From NCBI GenBank assembly GCA_017474845.1, contig JAFVGS010000055.1, positions 1-32,091 of the forward strand: a stretch of 32,091 nucleotides of DNA, read 5' to 3'. The translations under genes were made by a program, and so were the position numbers. Origin of the DNA: Prevotella sp. (GTDB lineage Bacteria > Bacteroidota > Bacteroidia > Bacteroidales > Bacteroidaceae). The stretch's first letter is position 1. The number at the start of each line of letters is the position of its first letter. Positions 30,639 to 32,091 of this stretch are shown here, piece after piece. The notes beneath the pieces are model-generated. The model made no database searches and had not been told where the DNA came from. It saw nothing but the letters and a program-made list of their open reading frames with translations.

Positions 30639-30882
30639 TTATAGACTTCTGCGCTGTAAATACCATACTAGAAAAAAGCATCTATCAGAAATCATAGTTC
30701 CCCATTCTTCCTCCTATTCAAATAAAGGTATAGAGTTGGACGCTTTACACCTGTACTGCATTGCGTACAATCTGTACAATATCGTCAAGATGGGTACAGT
30801 TCTCGTAAAAGGTAATTATTTGAGTTAATAAGGTACGTTGGTAAGCACTTTTATGAAGAAAAAAGCAAAAAAATAACGAAAT

Positions 30883-30900
30883 GTTTCGTAATCTCGAAAC
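30883..30900. promoter_or_regulatory. Possible operator of the toxin-antitoxin operon
   Basis: GTTTCG TAATCT CGAAAC: 6-bp perfect arms around 6 nt, 8 nt upstream of the TAACTTTG box. The position suits autoregulation by the HTH antitoxin. Confidence 0.5.
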
Positions 30901-30907
30901 AAATTAT

Positions 30908-30915
30908 TAACTTTG
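30908..30915 (+). promoter_or_regulatory. -7 box of the toxin-antitoxin operon
   Basis: TAACTTTG, 18 nt before the ATG at 30933. Confidence 0.6.
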
Positions 30916-30932
30916 CACCCACAAAAGACAAT

Positions 30933-31277
30933 ATGATGGCAAGAAACAACCCGAAAGTCGCATATCTGGAAGAAGCTCTTTCGTTTATTGAGAGCATACC
31001 AAAGTCCGCAGGTGACAAACTGCTGGAAATAGTACACCGTGTGGAGTGTGGCGAAAGGAATCCCGTTATATTCTCTAAGCTGGAGGGTACGGAAATCTGG
31101 GAGTTCAGAACGCTCTACAATAAAGTCAAGTACAGATTGTTTGCATTCTGGGATACGCAGACCGATACATTAGTTATTGCCACGCATGGTATTATTAAGA
31201 AGACTCAGAAAACGCCGAAGAAAGAAATTTCCAAGGCTGAGAGAATAAGACAAGAATATTTTAACGCTAAAAAATAA
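30933..31277 (+). CDS. HigB/Gp49-type toxin (RelE superfamily)
   Basis: 114 aa. The pattern YLEEALSFIESIPKSAGDKLLEIVHRVECGERNPVIFSKLEG-EIWEFRTLYNKVKYRLFAFWDT and the basic end IIKKTQKTPKKEISKAERIRQEYF match phage-derived Gp49-like/HigB toxins, which are ribosome-dependent mRNA interferases. It precedes an HTH gene by 5 nt, the usual toxin-first order of HigBA. Two ATGs (30933, 30936) are adjacent; either may be used. Confidence 0.9.
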   Translation: MMARNNPKVAYLEEALSFIESIPKSAGDKLLEIVHRVECGERNPVIFSKLEGTEIWEFRTLYNKVKYRLFAFWDTQTDTLVIATHGIIKKTQKTPKKEISKAERIRQEYFNAKK

Positions 31278-31282
31278 GAGGT

Positions 31283-31624
31283 ATGGAACAGGTAGGAAAA
31301 TTCAAATTGTACAGCTCAGAAGAAGTGCTTGACAAGCATTTCGGAAAAGTTGGCACACCACGCCGTGACGAGTTTGAGAGGAGCGTTGCCGAATCGGTAC
31401 ATGCCTATGAGTTAGGAGAGGCTATCAAGAAAGCACGTCTGCAGCAGAACCTCACACAGGAACAGCTGGGCCAGCGGATAGGTGTACAAAGAGCACAGAT
31501 CTCTCGATTGGAGAAAGGTTATAGCATCAGCATTCCAACTATGAGCCGTGTTTTTCAGGCTCTCGGAGTGACTAGCGCTACACTTGATCTCGGTGATGCA
31601 ATAGGCAAAGTTGCCCTTTGGTAA
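31283..31624 (+). CDS. XRE-family HTH antitoxin (HigA-type)
   Basis: 113 aa. The N-terminal ~45 residues (FKLYSSEEVLDKHFGKVGTPRRDEFE) probably hold the toxin-contacting part. The Cro/C1 helix-turn-helix lies at ~50-100 (GEAIKKARLQQNLTQEQLGQRIGVQRAQISRLEKGYSI). It should neutralise the upstream toxin and repress the shared promoter, whose palindrome lies at 30883-30900. Confidence 0.9.
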   Translation: MEQVGKFKLYSSEEVLDKHFGKVGTPRRDEFERSVAESVHAYELGEAIKKARLQQNLTQEQLGQRIGVQRAQISRLEKGYSISIPTMSRVFQALGVTSATLDLGDAIGKVALW

Positions 31625-31658
31625 CAATAAGCCAATTCATGCGATTGTGCATAATCAC

Positions 31659-31703
31659 AAAAAAAGCCATAAAGCACATTCTTTGGAATCTGCTCTATGG
31701 CTT
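31659..31703 (-). terminator. Intrinsic terminator facing the minus strand
   Basis: AAGCCATAGAGCA (31703-31691) pairs with TGCTTTATGGCTT (31676-31664) with one G-T pair around 14 nt, followed by seven Ts on the minus strand. It lies past the end of the antitoxin gene but faces the other way, so it ends a transcript coming from the right. Confidence 0.8.
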
Positions 31704-31723
31704 GCACAAGTTTGGAAGCTAAA

Positions 31724-31852
31724 TCAGATATCATAATAATCCTTTGGTCTCTTCTGTGGCCAGAAAAGATAGGAGCAAAATTGCCAGAGCAGCGAGAGCA
31801 AACCAAACTTGTTTGAAGTTTGCCGAGTCGTGATGGCATTCGACGAAGTCAT
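31724..31852 (-). CDS. Small hypothetical ORF (42 aa)
   Basis: The frame beginning MTSSNAITTRQTSNKFG and ending FWPQKRPKDYYDI starts at a TAATG overlapping the stop of the ORF upstream and ends 20 nt before the minus-strand terminator. It contains a short hydrophobic stretch (LLSLLWQFCSYLFW). The overlap and the terminator are the only support; no family is recognised. Confidence 0.35.
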   Translation of the reverse strand: MTSSNAITTRQTSNKFGLLSLLWQFCSYLFWPQKRPKDYYDI

Positions 31853-31959
31853 TACAAATCCCGGATATTCACAAACTCAAAACCTGGATCTTCCAATAGT
31901 TCATATACTTTCTTTGCTTCTGCATCTGCAGAAACAAAAGCAAATATATCGTAAGCCAT
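31852..31959 (-). CDS. Small hypothetical ORF or gene fragment (35 aa or longer)
   Basis: The frame MAYDIFAFVSADAEAKKVYELLEDPGFEFVNIRDL has protein-like composition. It stays open upstream of the ATG (…RYGQNLSLEIRGSL) to a stop near 32014, and no -7 box was found on this strand. It may be the 3' end of a gene cut off by the element starting near 32000, or a genuine small gene. No family is recognised. Confidence 0.35.
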   Translation of the reverse strand: MAYDIFAFVSADAEAKKVYELLEDPGFEFVNIRDL

Positions 31960-31996
31960 CAGTGAACCCCGTATTTCCAGACTGAGATTTTGTCCG

Positions 31997-32004
31997 TACC
32001 TTTG
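31997..32004 (+). promoter_or_regulatory. -7 box for the gene at the right edge
   Basis: TACCTTTG, 24 nt before the ATG at 32028. Confidence 0.45.
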
Positions 32005-32027
32005 CGCGGTATTTTAATCTATCGCGT

Positions 32028-32091
32028 ATGACATACATGACAATTGAACAGTTCCGCCAGATCCATGAGGACTGGAAACAGAGTGGACTCA
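32028..32091 (+). CDS. Start of a probable IS66-type accessory transposase gene, cut by the window edge
   Basis: Only 21 codons are visible: MTYMTIEQFRQIHEDWKQSGL (a second ATG lies three codons in). The 'T-EQFR-I-EDWK-SGL' pattern resembles the N-terminus of the short HTH protein (TnpA-type) at the head of IS66 elements in Bacteroidetes. The assignment rests on memory of that pattern and is tentative. Confidence 0.4.
   Translation, partial: MTYMTIEQFRQIHEDWKQSGL

Noticed and set aside
30589-30828. 79-codon plus-strand frame in the intergenic region
   Set aside because: It begins with GTG, runs through the 12-bp palindrome and an oligo-T stretch, and has no recognisable protein character.
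31555-31839. 94-codon minus-strand frame across the terminator
   Set aside because: It reads through the terminator hairpin and into the antitoxin gene on the other strand; the alternative small frames end before the terminator.

Overview
The window looks like chromosomal DNA of a Bacteroidales bacterium, most likely Prevotella or a close relative. The evidence is promoters of the TTTG / TAnnTTTG type, few Shine-Dalgarno sites, a succinate-propionate pathway (methylmalonyl-CoA decarboxylase/carboxylase parts at one end, both methylmalonyl-CoA mutase subunits at the other), a DUF2723/GT117 membrane glycosyltransferase, a DUF2807 'head GIN' lipoprotein, an HU-like protein with a C-terminal Ig-like tail, DPP IV, and an inositol-lipid gene cluster of the Bacteroides type. 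No rRNA, tRNA or CRISPR was seen.

Layout: (1) 1-1211, plus strand: 3' end of a carboxyltransferase gene, a 49-codon accessory gene and the biotin carrier, closed by a terminator. (2) 1249-3579, minus strand: HU-like protein and a LacI-type regulator. Between them lies a repeat-rich non-coding stretch with three 22-nt hairpin repeats, a 67-nt-spaced direct repeat and a 27-bp perfect palindrome. (3) 3816-9032, minus strand: a tightly packed operon with sugar-phosphate-type nucleotidyltransferase, ATP-grasp protein, CDP-alcohol phosphatidyltransferase, HAD phosphatase, inositol-3-phosphate synthase and finally a LuxR-type response regulator. This is an inositol phospholipid pathway with one unassigned ATP-grasp enzyme. 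(4) 9123-11255, minus strand: DUF2807 lipoprotein behind an ECF-sigma-like promoter, and a PAS histidine kinase. (5) 11440-17796, plus strand: THUMP RNA methyltransferase, DPP IV, purD, a membrane protein and a YqaA/DedA protein, overlapping or closely spaced. (6) 17890-24619, plus strand: GT117 glycosyltransferase with polysaccharide deacetylase, GH3 beta-glucosidase, and a small Prevotella-type protein with a strong terminator. (7) 24688-30238, minus strand: methyltransferase, mutB, a GxxExxY nuclease-fold gene, mutA. (8) 30933-32091: a HigB/HigA-type toxin-antitoxin pair, small minus-strand ORFs, and the start of a probable IS66-type transposase gene.

The most striking structure is the GxxExxY gene. 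It sits exactly in the intergenic gap between mutA and mutB, in their orientation, and is bounded by 29-nt inverted repeats (27 of 29 identical) built from an 8-bp ACACAAAG unit. Its start codon lies inside one repeat. A solo 30-nt copy of the same repeat lies in frame inside mutA and encodes part of its linker. This looks like a small nuclease-bearing element that inserts into and co-transcribes with host operons. Other short repeats (a 31-bp palindrome and a 7-bp tandem repeat) also lie in frame inside the HAD gene, so short dispersed repeats appear to have entered several coding sequences here.

All assignments come from reading the translated sequence and motif knowledge; no database search was run.
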